A stretch of 64,000 bases of DNA, from assembly GCF_000025305.1 (NCBI RefSeq), contig NC_013740.1:1736001-1800000 (forward strand), written 5' to 3'. A model generated the notes under the pieces. It ran no database searches. It saw only the letters and a program-made list of their open reading frames with translations, and had not been told where the DNA came from. The stretch's first letter is position 1; each line of letters opens with the position of its first letter. Position numbers and translations under genes: made by a program. The stretch is from Acidaminococcus fermentans DSM 20731 (GTDB taxonomy: Bacteria; Bacillota; Negativicutes; Acidaminococcales; Acidaminococcaceae). Shown piece after piece: positions 8,980 to 17,854 of the stretch.

Positions 8980-9459
8980 TCAACCTTCCTGGTCCTTCTG
9001 GGCCAACAGGGCCCGGACCAACTCTTCATATGGTTTGCCGTGAGGGAGCAGTTCCACCTTGCGGCCTTCTCCTTCACGGGTCAGTTTCAGTTCCAGATTC
9101 TCTTCCGGCATGGCATCCGGAAACAGTTCCGCCCATTCGATGAAGGTGACCCCGTCTCCCCCGGCATATTCAGAAAACCCGATGTCTTCCAGTTCTTCCG
9201 GCCAGTTGATCCGGTACAGGTCAAAATGCTTCACGTTCAGCGTCTTCCCGTGATACACATTCATCAGAGAAAAAGTGGGAGAGGTCACTTCCTGGGGCGG
9301 TACCCCCATGGCCACGGATGCGGCTGTCACCAGACAGGTCTTTCCCGTGCCCAAATCTCCGTTGAGCAGGATCACATCCCCGTTCCGGCACAGGCTCCCC
9401 AGTTTCCGTCCCAGGGCTTCCGTAGCCGCTTCATCGGCACAATAGACCGCTTCTGCCAT
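8980..9459 (-). CDS. tsaE: tRNA threonylcarbamoyladenosine biosynthesis ATPase TsaE
   Basis: A 159-residue P-loop ATPase, first gene of the t6A operon. The Walker A is NGDLGTGKTCLV. Family motifs VTSPTFSLMN and FDLYRINWPEELEDIGF follow, with the conserved FIEWAE near residue 113. TsaE powers cycling of the TsaB-TsaD complex. The start at ATG 9459 is preceded by GGGAAGGCGG. A longer frame upstream reads through the promoter and was not used. Confidence 0.95.
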   Translation of the reverse strand: MAEAVYCADEAATEALGRKLGSLCRNGDVILLNGDLGTGKTCLVTAASVAMGVPPQEVTSPTFSLMNVYHGKTLNVKHFDLYRINWPEELEDIGFSEYAGGDGVTFIEWAELFPDAMPEENLELKLTREGEGRKVELLPHGKPYEELVRALLAQKDQEG

Positions 9460-9493
9460 ACAAACACCGCCTTCCCGTTCATTGCAATTTATA

Positions 9494-9502
9494 ATTATAG
9501 CA
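9494..9502 (-). promoter_or_regulatory. extended -10 promoter of t6A operon
   Basis: TGC-TATAAT on the minus strand, about 35 bases before tsaE. The matching -35 zone lies inside the neighbouring terminator hairpin and is weak (TTTTCA-like), so the extended -10 probably dominates. Confidence 0.5.
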
Positions 9503-9540
9503 TAAAAAAGGGTGTGTGAAAAATGCCTTTCACACACCCT
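9503..9540 (-). terminator. hairpin with T-run between pckA and tsaE
   Basis: Arms AGGGTGTGTGAA and TTCACACACCCT (9509-9520, 9529-9540), followed on the minus strand by TTTTTT. It is a second stop for minus-strand transcription from pckA, after the repeat element. Confidence 0.75.
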
Positions 9541-9720
9541 TATCAGCGGTCAGCTGTCAACGGCAATAGTCGTATAAATCGTTCCCGCAGGGGCGACAGG
9601 CCCGGTCGCCCGCCAAATCAGCAGCTGACCATGTGTTTTGCGGGGCGCCGGGCCTGCACCCCCTACGGTTTATGCTGTTTCAAAATCAATTGTAAAATTG
9701 ATTTCCATCGGCAGCTGACA
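9541..9720. repeat. intergenic repeat family 1 (REP-like), copy
   Basis: This stretch holds two opposed GC-rich palindromes of the GGGGCGCCGGGCCTGCGCCCC type about 50 bases apart, flanked by GTCAGC/GTCAACGG-like words and an AATCAATT...AATTGATTT hairpin. The same modules recur near 16.0, 33.7 and 49.0 kb, with partial copies elsewhere. No gene is seen here. Confidence 0.7.
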
Positions 9721-9721
9721 G

Positions 9722-9762
9722 AAAAAAGAGAGCTGTTGCTCATGCAACAGCCCCTTTTCTCT
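9722..9762 (-). terminator. pckA terminator
   Basis: Stem GCTGTTGC / GCAACAGC with extended G-C pairs, directly after the pckA stop; on the minus strand it ends in CTCTTTTTTC. Confidence 0.8.
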
Positions 9763-11322
9763 TTATTCCACCACTGGTCCGGCGGAGGCGATGTCGTCGG
9801 TGACTTCGCCCTGGAATTTCTTGAAGTTTTCCTGGAAGAGACGGGCCAGTTTCCGGGCAGTTTCGTCGTAGGCGGCCTTGTCTTCCCAGGTGCTCCGGGG
9901 ATTCAGCACATTGCTGGGCACGTTGGGGCAGGATTTGGGGATGGAAACCCCGAACATGGGCATGGTGGTCCAGCCTTCCTTGCCCAGTTCCCCGTCCAGA
10001 GCCGCATGGATCATGGCCCGGGTATAGGCCAGTTTCATCCGTTTGCCCACCCCGTAAGGGCCGCCGCTCCAGCCGGTGTTCACCAGGTACACATTGGTGT
10101 CATGTCTGGCGATCCGTTCACCCAGCAGCTTGGCATAGGTCAGGGGAGGCAGAGGCAGGAAGGGTGCCCCGAAGGCCGTGGAGAAAGTGGCCTGGGGTTC
10201 CGTGATGCCCCGTTCCGTACCGGCCACCTTGCTGGTGTACCCGGTCAGGTAATGGTACATGGCCTGTTCCTTGGTGAGTTTGGAGATGGGAGGCAGCACC
10301 CCGAAGGCATCAGCGGTCAGGAAGATGATGTTCTTGGGATGGCCGGCCATGCTGGGCAGTTTGGCATTGGGGATGTAATCCAGAGGATAGGCCACCCGGG
10401 TGTTTTCCGTAATGCTGCTGTCGGAGAAATCAGGTACCCCGTTCTTGGGATCCACCACCACGTTTTCCATAACGGCACCGAACCGGACAGCCCGGTAGAT
10501 TTCCGGCTGGCTGTCTTCCGTCAGGTCGATGCACTTGGCATAGCAGCCCCCTTCGATGTTGAATACGCCGTTGTCCCCCCAGCCGTGTTCGTCATCCCCG
10601 ATCAGGGACCGCTGAGGATCGGCGGACAGAGTGGTCTTGCCGGTACCGGACAGACCGAAGAACAGGGCCACGTCCCCCTTGTTCCCTTCGTTGCAGGAGC
10701 AGTGCATGGTCAGGATGTCCTGCCGGGGCAGCAGGTAGTTCATCACGGAGAAAATGGATTTTTTCAGTTCCCCGGCGTACATGCCTCCGCCGATCAGGAC
10801 CACTTTCTTGTCAAAGTTCAGGATGATGAAGGTTTCCGAGTTGGTGTGGTCCGTGGCCGGATCCGCTTCCACGCTGGGCAGGGAAATGACGGTGAAATCT
10901 TCCTGTACCGTGCTGGGTTCATCGGTCTTGATGAACAGCTGGCTGACGAAAACGGTCTGCCAGGCCATTTCGTTGATGAATTTCACCCGGATCTGGTATT
11001 TGGGATCAGCCCCGGCCTTCACATTCTTCACATAGACCTTGTGGGTCTTGATGAATTCTTCGCATTTGACATACAGCCGGTCGAAGGTTTCCTGGCTGCA
11101 GGGCTGGTTGTTGTTCCAGTTCACCACATCATGGGTGAGAGGGGTATCCACAATGAATTTATCCTTGGGAGACCGGCCCGTATGGGTACCGGTGGTAACC
11201 CGCAGCGCACCCCGGTCAGAAAAAGTCCCTTCCCCGTTACGGATGGCCTCTTCAATCAATTCACGAACGCTCAAATCTCTTACAGTTTCTTTCGCTTCCG
11301 CTAACAATCCGGCACTGATCAT
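9763..11322 (-). CDS. pckA: phosphoenolpyruvate carboxykinase (ATP)
   Basis: A 519-residue ATP-dependent PEP carboxykinase. It interconverts oxaloacetate plus ATP with PEP, CO2 and ADP. The signature motifs are the kinase-1a loop [14 protein letters not shown], the upstream RSPKDKF substrate segment, and [20 protein letters not shown] (metal/nucleotide binding). The start is ATG 11322 with AGGAGAG at good spacing; an upstream in-frame extension covers the promoter. In an anaerobe it may run toward oxaloacetate formation. It is monocistronic with its own promoter and terminator. Confidence 0.97.
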   Translation of the reverse strand: MISAGLLAEAKETVRDLSVRELIEEAIRNGEGTFSDRGALRVTTGTHTGRSPKDKFIVDTPLTHDVVNWNNNQPCSQETFDRLYVKCEEFIKTHKVYVKNVKAGADPKYQIRVKFINEMAWQTVFVSQLFIKTDEPSTVQEDFTVISLPSVEADPATDHTNSETFIILNFDKKVVLIGGGMYAGELKKSIFSVMNYLLPRQDILTMHCSCNEGNKGDVALFFGLSGTGKTTLSADPQRSLIGDDEHGWGDNGVFNIEGGCYAKCIDLTEDSQPEIYRAVRFGAVMENVVVDPKNGVPDFSDSSITENTRVAYPLDYIPNAKLPSMAGHPKNIIFLTADAFGVLPPISKLTKEQAMYHYLTGYTSKVAGTERGITEPQATFSTAFGAPFLPLPPLTYAKLLGERIARHDTNVYLVNTGWSGGPYGVGKRMKLAYTRAMIHAALDGELGKEGWTTMPMFGVSIPKSCPNVPSNVLNPRSTWEDKAAYDETARKLARLFQENFKKFQGEVTDDIASAGPVVE

Positions 11323-11392
11323 TTGTTTTTCTCTCCTATATCCTTCGATTGGACTCCAAATACGGAGGAGCCGCGTTTTGTATTCATTACCC

Positions 11393-11421
11393 ATTATATG
11401 ATATTTTTTCAGTATTGACAA
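11393..11421 (-). promoter_or_regulatory. pckA promoter
   Basis: TTGTCA (11416-11421), 17-base spacer, TATAAT (11393-11398) on the minus strand, giving a 5' untranslated region of about 65 bases. Confidence 0.75.
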
Positions 11422-11451
11422 CCGCGGTATTCTGAAAATTGCAGCAGAAAA

Positions 11452-11494
11452 GGGACTGTGAAAAATGATTTCTCATTTTTCACAGTCCCTTTTT
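11452..11494. terminator. terminator of acyl-CoA dehydrogenase gene
   Basis: A 17-base perfect stem (11452-11468 with 11473-11489), 4-base loop, and A/T runs on both sides. It directly follows the minus-strand stop at 11497 and could work in both directions. Confidence 0.85.
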
Positions 11495-11496
11495 CA

Positions 11497-12630
11497 TCAG
11501 TACAAAATCTTGTTGGCGATGACCATCCGCTGGATCTGGTTGGTGCCTTCGTAGATCTGGAGGATCTTGGCATCCCGCATTTTCTTTTCCATGGGATAGT
11601 CTTTCATATAGCCGTAGCCGCCCATGATCTGGACTGCATCGGTGGCCACTTCCATGGCCACATCGGAAGCGAAGCATTTGCTCATGGCTGCTTCCTTGCC
11701 GAATTCCACCCCCTGGTCCCGCATCCAGCAGGCTTTGTGGACCATCAGCCGGGCCGTTTCCACTTTCATGGCCATATCGGCGATCATGGCCTGGACCATC
11801 TGGAAGGAAGCGATGGGCTGGCCGAACTGTCTTCTTTCCCGGGCATAATGGGCAGCGATATCCAGGCAGGACTGGGCCAGACCCACGGCCACAGCCGCCA
11901 CAAAGGGACGGGCGCTGTCCAGGGTGTTCATGGCGATGCGGAAGCCCTGGCCTTCCCGGCCCACCCGCATGCTTTCAGGAACCACCACGTCTTCCAGGAT
12001 CAGTTCGCAGGTGTTGGAAGGACGGATCCCCATCTTGTCTTCCTTGCGGCCCACGCTGAAGCCCGGGGTGTCTTTGGGGACGATGAAGGCGGTCAGCCCC
12101 CGGATACCGCCGGTTTTCCGGGTGTTGGCGAACACCAGGAAGCTGTCGGCGATGCCCCCGTTGGTGATGAACACTTTGTTGCCGTTCAGTACATAGTGAT
12201 CCCCGTCTTTTACGGCTTTGGTGGCCACAGCTCCTGCATCGGAACCGGCACTGGGTTCGGTCAGGGCAAAGGCAGCCAGTTTCCCGTCATTGAGCAGGTC
12301 GCACTGGTATTTTTTCTGTTCGTCATTGCCGGCCAGCAGAATGGGATAGGATGCCAGGGCGTTGGCGGCAATGGAGGTGGCGATACCGGCGCAGCCCTTG
12401 CCCAGTTCTTCATAGATGGTGGCAATGGTAATGCTGTCCAGTCCGGGACCGCCGTATTCTTCCGGAACAACCAGGTTCAGCAGGCCCATGTCTCCTGCTT
12501 TTTTGAAGATTTCCGGTCTTGCATGATTTTCCCGGTCCATTTCTTCGGTATAGGGAACGATTTCCTTATCCACGAAATCCTTCACCATCGCCTGCAGTTC
12601 CTGTTGCTCTTCGGTTAATGCAAAGTCCAT
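11497..12630 (-). CDS. acyl-CoA dehydrogenase (short-chain/butyryl-type)
   Basis: A 377-residue stand-alone acyl-CoA dehydrogenase of standard length. Motifs are AFALTEPSAGSDAG (FAD/substrate), FITNGGIADSFLVFA, and the catalytic Glu in IYEGTNQIQR (about residue 363). It is most like the butyryl/short-chain group that passes electrons to ETF. No ETF genes are adjacent. Unlike the homologue at 1.8 kb it has no extra domains. A PaaI-type thioesterase lies 57 bases upstream and may be co-transcribed, which suggests acyl-CoA metabolism. AGGAGG precedes ATG 12630. Confidence 0.92.
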   Translation of the reverse strand: MDFALTEEQQELQAMVKDFVDKEIVPYTEEMDRENHARPEIFKKAGDMGLLNLVVPEEYGGPGLDSITIATIYEELGKGCAGIATSIAANALASYPILLAGNDEQKKYQCDLLNDGKLAAFALTEPSAGSDAGAVATKAVKDGDHYVLNGNKVFITNGGIADSFLVFANTRKTGGIRGLTAFIVPKDTPGFSVGRKEDKMGIRPSNTCELILEDVVVPESMRVGREGQGFRIAMNTLDSARPFVAAVAVGLAQSCLDIAAHYARERRQFGQPIASFQMVQAMIADMAMKVETARLMVHKACWMRDQGVEFGKEAAMSKCFASDVAMEVATDAVQIMGGYGYMKDYPMEKKMRDAKILQIYEGTNQIQRMVIANKILY

Positions 12631-12687
12631 AAGGGTCCTCCTGTATTATGGTTTTCTCTCGATTTTAAGCCTAAATGTATGGATATT

Positions 12688-13137
12688 TTACCACTTTTTG
12701 GGTATTTCGTCAAAATGACCGATGACAAACATGGTACCGGTCACATCGGCCATTTCCTTCCCGGTATGGTCGTAGATCATCACCCGGGTGACGATGGTGG
12801 ACCGGCCCGCATGGATCAGTGAGGCTTTGGCCCAGACCTTTTCCTTTGCACTGGAATTGCTGATAAAATTGATGGAGCTGGACAGGGTCACCACCTTGCA
12901 GCCGATGCTGTAGCCCACAGCCCCCATGGCCGTATCCGCCAGGGTAAAGAGGGCTCCCCCATGGATCACCCCGTACCGGTTGCCGTGTTTGTGGACGGGA
13001 TCCGCATCCATGCTCAGTTCACAGTAGCCGCATTTCACTTTTTCCAGTTTCACATCCGCCAGCTTCATAAAGCTGTTTTCTTCAAATTTTTTGACCATCC
13101 AATCGGGGATTTCCTTTGCTGTCAGCACCTTGTCCAC
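12688..13137 (-). CDS. PaaI-family hotdog thioesterase
   Basis: A 149-residue single hotdog-fold protein. The PaaI signature is present: GVIHGGALFTLADTAMG (about residues 56-72; the Asp and the HGG segment line the active site), followed by the beta strands of the hotdog. The family hydrolyses acyl-CoA thioesters, typically aryl or medium-chain. It lies between a 3D-domain protein and an acyl-CoA dehydrogenase on the same strand. The substrate is not evident. Confidence 0.85.
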   Translation of the reverse strand: MDKVLTAKEIPDWMVKKFEENSFMKLADVKLEKVKCGYCELSMDADPVHKHGNRYGVIHGGALFTLADTAMGAVGYSIGCKVVTLSSSINFISNSSAKEKVWAKASLIHAGRSTIVTRVMIYDHTGKEMADVTGTMFVIGHFDEIPKKW

Positions 13138-13167
13138 TCCTTTTCCTGTTCCGTTTCCTGCCGCATT

Positions 13168-13752
13168 TTACAGTATATACACGCGTACCCGCCGACGGCC
13201 CCATTCCAGCGCCTGTCCGCGGTTGTCAAATGCCAGGTCGATCTTGTTGCCCTTGATGGCAGAGCCAATATCGCAGGCAAGTCCTTCGCCATAGCCCATT
13301 ATATACATTCTTGTACCCAGAGGGATGATTACCGGATCCACGGCCACCACACCCCGGCGCATCATGGCACCGGTATAGGTAACCCCTGTGACCCCGGGAT
13401 CCTGGGGACTGTACCCCGTAGCTTCCATGATCCAGGTTTTCCGGAAATGACCAAAACTCAGGCCACTCTGTTTGCTCATCAAATTGTAGATGGACCAGGT
13501 CACTTCCCCGGTCTGTGGTTTTCGGTTTTTCTGTTGGAATTTTTTAACGGCACTCTGTGTCCCTGTTCCGTACTCTCCATCTATATCGCCATTGTAGTAG
13601 TGCAGTCTGGACAACATAGCTTGTACTTCTTCCACCTTCTGGCCCTTGGACCCCAAGACTGCCACCGGTTTCACGGCGGCAGCCTTGCCAGTCAGGGGCA
13701 TCAGGAAAAGAAGCAGGAGCGCCAGCAGGAGACCATGGGTCTTGCGTTGCAC
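13168..13752 (-). CDS. secreted peptidoglycan-binding / 3D-domain protein
   Basis: A 194-residue exported cell-wall protein. A signal peptide is clear (LLLALLLLFLMPLTGKAAA). Residues about 30-90 form a PG_binding_1 domain (GSKGQKVEEVQAML, YYNGDIDGEYGTGTQSAVKKFQ). The C-terminal half is a 3D domain: ATGYSP, the conserved GVVAVDPVIIPLGTRMYI, CDIGSAIKGNKIDLAF, with the catalytic-type Asp residues of MltA-like/YabE-like 3D proteins. It probably cleaves or remodels murein. It sits 26 bases after glnA on the same strand. Confidence 0.9.
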   Translation of the reverse strand: MQRKTHGLLLALLLLFLMPLTGKAAAVKPVAVLGSKGQKVEEVQAMLSRLHYYNGDIDGEYGTGTQSAVKKFQQKNRKPQTGEVTWSIYNLMSKQSGLSFGHFRKTWIMEATGYSPQDPGVTGVTYTGAMMRRGVVAVDPVIIPLGTRMYIMGYGEGLACDIGSAIKGNKIDLAFDNRGQALEWGRRRVRVYIL

Positions 13753-13778
13753 AGCGCGGCAGCCTCCTTTTTTATGAC

Positions 13779-15677
13779 TTACAGGATGTTGTTCTTGTAA
13801 TCGTTGTACAGTCCTTCCAGTTCTTCCATCTTGGCATCCAGGGTCTTCTGGAGATTGGAGGCCTTGTCGAAGTCATCTGCAGCAAAGGCCTTGGCAATCT
13901 GGGTGAACAGGCTGGTGCTGGTATCCGTATCCTTGGCGATCTGCACCCGCAGTTCCTGGACTCTCTGCCACATGCCATCGTCCCAGGCGGTGCTGCTTTC
14001 GCTGGCAACCGGTTTCATGGACACTACCTTGGCTCTGTAATCCGGGATGATGTGCTTCAGCAATTCGGTCTGCCAACGGATCAGGGCACCGGTTTCGAAG
14101 GATTTCAAGTAAACCGGTTTGATGATGTCACCGGCGGTCAGCACGGCCACCTTTTCCGGATAGGCATCGAAAGCCTTGCAGTTTTCCCAAACGGTGGCAG
14201 GGGGAGCGCCGAAGAACTTGCTCCGTTCTTCATCGGTGTAGTCTTCGAACACATCGTTTTCAGACCGATACTGTCTGTCTTTTTCCAGATAGAACCCTTC
14301 TTCGCCCGGTTTCTTGGACAGTTCCGCACACAGTTCATCGCAGCTCTTGCCGGAGCCCAGAGCAGCTTTGATGCCGTCCAGAGCGGCCATGTAGAACCCT
14401 GCCAGGGCCATGTAGGTGTTGGTGAAGGGGTTGGGAGCCCGCATTTCGAAACGGGTGGCCTTGGGGTTATCCAGGTCACGGATCAGGCCGGCCAGGATGG
14501 TCCGGTTCCGGGAAGGCACATCCGGAGCGATGCCCAGGGAGGTTACGATGCAGATGGGTGCTTCGAACCCGGGTTTCAGCCGTTTGAAGGCATCGGTGGT
14601 GCAGGAAACGATGGGATTCAGCACTTCATAGTTCTTCAGGATGCCCATCAGAGCGCCAAAGCCCACGGCGGACAGGAAGTCCTTAGTCATGTCAGCAGGG
14701 CTCATCAGGTTGTAGAACTTGCCGTCCTTGGTGATGCACCCCAGACCCACATGGGTGTGTTCGCCGCTGCCGGCAACCCCTACGATGGGTTTGGCCAGGA
14801 AGGAAACTTCCAGCCCGTTGGCACGGAACACTTCCTTCACGATGGTGCGGACCAGAATTTCATTGTCTGCCGCCTGGAGACCATTGGAATACTTCCAGTC
14901 GATTTCCAGCTGTTCGTTCACGTGAGTCATGTTGCCGTTGGCATCCAGCTGGCCCCGGACGCCGCCCACTTCTTTGTGGCCCATTTCCGGTTCCAGACCA
15001 TAGTAGCCCAGGATTTCCACAGCCTGTTCCAGAGCGGTCCGGACGTTGCCCCGGGTACGGGCCCAGTACTGTTCCTGCATGATCTGGGAAGAAGACAGGG
15101 CTTCGGTGGAAACGTCTTCCGTGGGGGTCTTGACCCAGAATTCCAGTTCCGTTGCGGAAGTGGAGGTGATCTTTTCCACATCTTCCGGAGCAAAGGCCAG
15201 ACCGGGGACTTTGCCTTCGGCCTTCATGGCCTTCAGGATTTCATCCCCCACATAACGCAGGGTTTCTTTCAGCAGATAACGGGAATCCACGAATTCCCCG
15301 TTGTGTTTCAGGAAGCAGGGAACACGCAGGGTCCCCACCATCTTTCCGGTTTCCGGATCGATGTGGTCCATGTTGTAGTCCACGAACCAGTTCACGGACA
15401 GGTCGGCCACCATATCCACACGGGCGTCGTTCAGAGAAGCAACCCCGGGCAGCACCACGGAAGATCCGTCGGTCTGGGCCGTATGGCTGTAGAGCATGGT
15501 ATCCATATCGTCCAGCAGAGCGCTGATGGGTACTTTTTCATCGGTGTCGTTCCCGGCAAAGTCAATGCCCATAAAGGACACAAATTTGATTTCAGGATGC
15601 TGAGTGAGTAATACGCGTAAGGTTTCCGGTGTTAATTCGCTGGGTTTAATGACGTAAAGCAAATCTTTTTCGTACAT
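13779..15677 (-). CDS. glnA: glutamine synthetase, long form
   Basis: About 632 residues, longer than the usual 440-470-residue type I enzyme. Core motifs are present: ATELEFWV and EMGHKEVGGVRGQL (metal/glutamate binding), GSGEHTHVGLG (the His-containing ATP/ammonia region), PSRNRTILAG and RFEMRAPNPFTNTYMALAG (the C-terminal Arg/Glu motif). The last 150 residues are a charged helical extension. It makes glutamine from glutamate, ammonia and ATP. The length resembles clostridial long or type III-like enzymes; the exact class is not certain. The start could be ATG 15677 (AAAGGGG 9 bases upstream) or ATG 15683. Confidence 0.88.
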   Translation of the reverse strand: MYEKDLLYVIKPSELTPETLRVLLTQHPEIKFVSFMGIDFAGNDTDEKVPISALLDDMDTMLYSHTAQTDGSSVVLPGVASLNDARVDMVADLSVNWFVDYNMDHIDPETGKMVGTLRVPCFLKHNGEFVDSRYLLKETLRYVGDEILKAMKAEGKVPGLAFAPEDVEKITSTSATELEFWVKTPTEDVSTEALSSSQIMQEQYWARTRGNVRTALEQAVEILGYYGLEPEMGHKEVGGVRGQLDANGNMTHVNEQLEIDWKYSNGLQAADNEILVRTIVKEVFRANGLEVSFLAKPIVGVAGSGEHTHVGLGCITKDGKFYNLMSPADMTKDFLSAVGFGALMGILKNYEVLNPIVSCTTDAFKRLKPGFEAPICIVTSLGIAPDVPSRNRTILAGLIRDLDNPKATRFEMRAPNPFTNTYMALAGFYMAALDGIKAALGSGKSCDELCAELSKKPGEEGFYLEKDRQYRSENDVFEDYTDEERSKFFGAPPATVWENCKAFDAYPEKVAVLTAGDIIKPVYLKSFETGALIRWQTELLKHIIPDYRAKVVSMKPVASESSTAWDDGMWQRVQELRVQIAKDTDTSTSLFTQIAKAFAADDFDKASNLQKTLDAKMEELEGLYNDYKNNIL

Positions 15678-15821
15678 AATCATGTACCCCTTTCCCCTCG
15701 ATAGCTCTTTTTGAATACCTGGCTTTGACTGGGACAGAGTCTCTGCTGCATCCGGGACGCTGTTCCGATTCAATCTTGCCTGACCAAAACCTGTATCCTT
15801 TGTTCTTTGATTACGTGCTTT

Positions 15822-15830
15822 ATTATAGCA
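15822..15830 (-). promoter_or_regulatory. extended -10 promoter of glnA
   Basis: TGC-TATAAT on the minus strand, about 145 bases before the glnA start. No consensus -35 is visible. Upstream lies a strongly AT-rich block (about 15850-15960) that may serve as an UP element or activator region. Confidence 0.5.
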
Positions 15831-16002
15831 CAAAAGATTCCCATCGCCTAGAGGAAAATGGAATTTTCTCGAATGTTTTTATTTTATTTTATTCTATCGT
15901 TCGAATTTATTTCTTTTCAAGAGAACTTTTTCAGGATTTTCAGGGGAAAAATAGTCGTTGGAGGGATATTTCCGAACTTTAGCAGGGTAAAAAGGCGTCC
16001 CT
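15831..16002. other. AT-rich intergenic block upstream of glnA
   Basis: No gene seen. The sequence is unusually AT-rich for this genome, with TTTTATTTTATTTTATT runs near 15880, and contains TTCTCGAA and TTCGAA words. It lies directly upstream of the glnA promoter. Confidence 0.4.
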
Positions 16003-16122
16003 GACTGTTGCCGGTTTATGCGTCGGGCAGGGCGCCGGGCCTGCGCCCCCTACGGTTTCTGCTGTTGCAAAATCAATTGCAGCATTGATTTCCACCGGCA
16101 GCTGACAGCTGACCGTTGACTC
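16003..16122. repeat. intergenic repeat family 1, copy
   Basis: It contains GGGCGCCGGGCCTGCGCCCCCTACGG, split here as GGGCGCC + GGGCCTG + CGCCCC, then an AATCAATT/AATTGATTT-like hairpin and CAGCTGACAGCTGACCGTTGAC. It matches the right half of the copy at 9541-9720. Confidence 0.7.
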
Positions 16123-16152
16123 CAGACTTGAACTGCTATGCGGCTCTACGAC

Positions 16153-16188
16153 TAGGGGGTGTTGCACAGGACGTGCAACACCCCCTAT
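16153..16188 (-). terminator. terminator of DUF3870 gene
   Basis: Perfect stem TAGGGGGTGTTGCA / TGCAACACCCCCTA. The gene's TAG stop is the first base triplet of the stem. The downstream T-run is weak. Confidence 0.65.
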
Positions 16189-16502
16189 TGCCCCACAATC
16201 TGCCGATAATGCTGCCGGGCATCCCGGTAGGCGGCCAGGATGGCTTTGCCGGAGGATCCGTAATACCGCTGGCTCACTTCCTGCTCCAGGAACTGGGATT
16301 CGCTGAGGATGGAGTGGTTCAGGAACAGCTTCCGGATAAAGTTCCGGGTCAGCTCCAGGGTGGCGTTGCAGTCCACTTCCACGATTTCTCCCGTCTGCTC
16401 CACCACTTCAAACGCCATGTAGAACACGCCGTAGATCTTGGTGATGGCATTGTCCATATTGGTCCGGGCTTCCCCGGTGATGTAAAGGGTCCGTTTGTCC
16501 AT
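16185..16502 (-). CDS. DUF3870 domain protein
   Basis: A 105-residue protein matching my memory of DUF3870: an N-terminal beta strand (RTLYITGEAR), VDCNATLELTRNFIRKLFL in the middle and RYYGSSGKAILAAYRDA near the C-terminus. Function unknown. The start is ATG 16502; an in-frame start 20 codons earlier lies inside a hairpin and lacks a ribosome site. It follows a DUF819 transporter and a dipeptide epimerase, and DUF3870 genes are often found beside transport or catabolic genes. Small, soluble, probably oligomeric. Confidence 0.75.
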   Translation of the reverse strand: MDKRTLYITGEARTNMDNAITKIYGVFYMAFEVVEQTGEIVEVDCNATLELTRNFIRKLFLNHSILSESQFLEQEVSQRYYGSSGKAILAAYRDARQHYRQIVGQ

Positions 16503-16528
16503 GTTCCTGTGCTCCTTTGGGTTGTATA

Positions 16529-16558
16529 AGGGGGCTGTTGCATTGAGCAACAGCCCCG
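16529..16558 (-). terminator. hairpin between DUF819 and DUF3870 genes
   Basis: GGGGCTGTTGC-type stem around a 6-base loop. It has no T-run on the minus strand, so it may be a processing or pausing hairpin rather than a full terminator. Confidence 0.4.
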
Positions 16559-16589
16559 TCAACGGTCAGCGGACCGTTGACCGTTGACA

Positions 16590-16628
16590 AAAACAATGAG
16601 AGGGCGGCACCTCCGTGCCGCCCTCTCA
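16590..16628 (-). terminator. terminator of DUF819 permease gene
   Basis: Perfect stem TGAGAGGGCGGCAC / GTGCCGCCCTCTCA with CTCC loop, followed on the minus strand by TTGTTTTTG. Confidence 0.75.
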
Positions 16629-16637
16629 TTATACCAG

Positions 16638-17819
16638 TCACGCCATCATTTTCAAAATATATCCGCAGATCAGTCCGGCGAAGTTCCCTACGGCTGCCCC
16701 CAGGACCCCCATCAGGACCCCGATGCCGGCGTAGGATTCGTTGTAGGCCGAAGCCACGATGGGTGCGGAAGCCGCCCCGCCGATGTTGGCCAGGGATGCC
16801 GTGGACACCATGCACAGATCCCAGTGGAAGATCTTGGACAGGATGTACATGCCGATCACATGGACCACCAGGATAAAGAACCCGTAGACCACCCACATGG
16901 GAGCGCTCAGGAGATCCGTCACCGATGCGGTGGAAGCCAGCAGGGACACCACAGCATACAGGTATACGCTGGACAGTTCTTCCACGGCAGGCACCTTGCC
17001 CAGGGGGCTCATGGCGCACACCAGGCCCAGGACGGTGACGAACACGGTGGTCATGGTGCCTTTGTCGAACATGGCCAGGCCCACGCCCTTCAGCATGGTG
17101 TTGAGGGAAGCCCCCACACTCTGGGAAATGGCGGAAACCAGCAGGGATACGCCGATCAGGAAAATCCAGTCAGCCGCCGTTGCCTTTTTCTTTTCCTTGG
17201 CCACTTCCGCTGCAGCGGCATCTGCCACCGCCTGGAGCTTGGAGGTATCTGCCTGGACGGAGTTGTTCCATTTGTCCGCATGCTTCACCATCAGGAGCAA
17301 GAGGGCAATCCACACGGAATAGCAAACCGTATCCAGGGCCAGGGCGCAGCTGTAGGCCCCGGCATCCACCGGCAGAGCCGCCTGCATGGCCGCCATGTTG
17401 GCGGAGCCGCCCACCCAGGAAGCATACAGGGCCGCCACGGCACCCCAGGTGTCATGGCCCAGGAAACCCTTGAAAATGGGATAGCCGATCACGAAGCCAA
17501 TGAACAGGGTCACGGAGCAGCCCAGGAAAATGGCCACCATCCGTCCGCCCAGTTTGGCCAGTTTCCGGAAGTCGCAGCGCAGCAGCATCACAAAGATCAT
17601 GGCATACAGCAGGTTGTTCTTCAAAGCCTTATAGGCTGCGGACACTTCCTTGGAATGATACAGGCCCATGGTGCAGAAGATCATGTTCAGCACATAGATC
17701 CACACCAGAGGCGGAACCAGGTTGAAGATCTTCCACTTGGTGTATTTTTCCAGTGCCAGCAGGACCCCTGCCAGGCACATCAGGAACGCAATGTAGGTAA
17801 AGCCGTTGGTGATGACCAT
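16638..17819 (-). CDS. DUF819 family membrane transporter
   Basis: A 393-residue integral membrane protein with about ten to eleven hydrophobic helices, in two halves separated by a charged, Ala/Lys-rich cytoplasmic loop (about residues 190-215). The conserved segments SWVGGSANMAAMQ and ASLANIGGAASAPIVA are the paired Gly-rich re-entrant-type motifs of the DUF819 family, thought to be transporters. It directly follows a dipeptide epimerase gene and lies beside a PepV peptidase, so a dipeptide or murein-fragment substrate is a reasonable inference. AAGGGGAG precedes ATG 17819. Confidence 0.87.
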   Translation of the reverse strand: MVITNGFTYIAFLMCLAGVLLALEKYTKWKIFNLVPPLVWIYVLNMIFCTMGLYHSKEVSAAYKALKNNLLYAMIFVMLLRCDFRKLAKLGGRMVAIFLGCSVTLFIGFVIGYPIFKGFLGHDTWGAVAALYASWVGGSANMAAMQAALPVDAGAYSCALALDTVCYSVWIALLLLMVKHADKWNNSVQADTSKLQAVADAAAAEVAKEKKKATAADWIFLIGVSLLVSAISQSVGASLNTMLKGVGLAMFDKGTMTTVFVTVLGLVCAMSPLGKVPAVEELSSVYLYAVVSLLASTASVTDLLSAPMWVVYGFFILVVHVIGMYILSKIFHWDLCMVSTASLANIGGAASAPIVASAYNESYAGIGVLMGVLGAAVGNFAGLICGYILKMMA

Positions 17820-17854
17820 ATTGAATCTCCCCTTTCTTCTTCCCGTCCGGCCGG

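Noticed and set aside
15725-15982. 85-codon plus-strand frame in the glnA upstream region
   Set aside because: It overlaps the glnA promoter and leader, has no ribosome site or recognisable domain, and its second half is AT-rich non-coding sequence.
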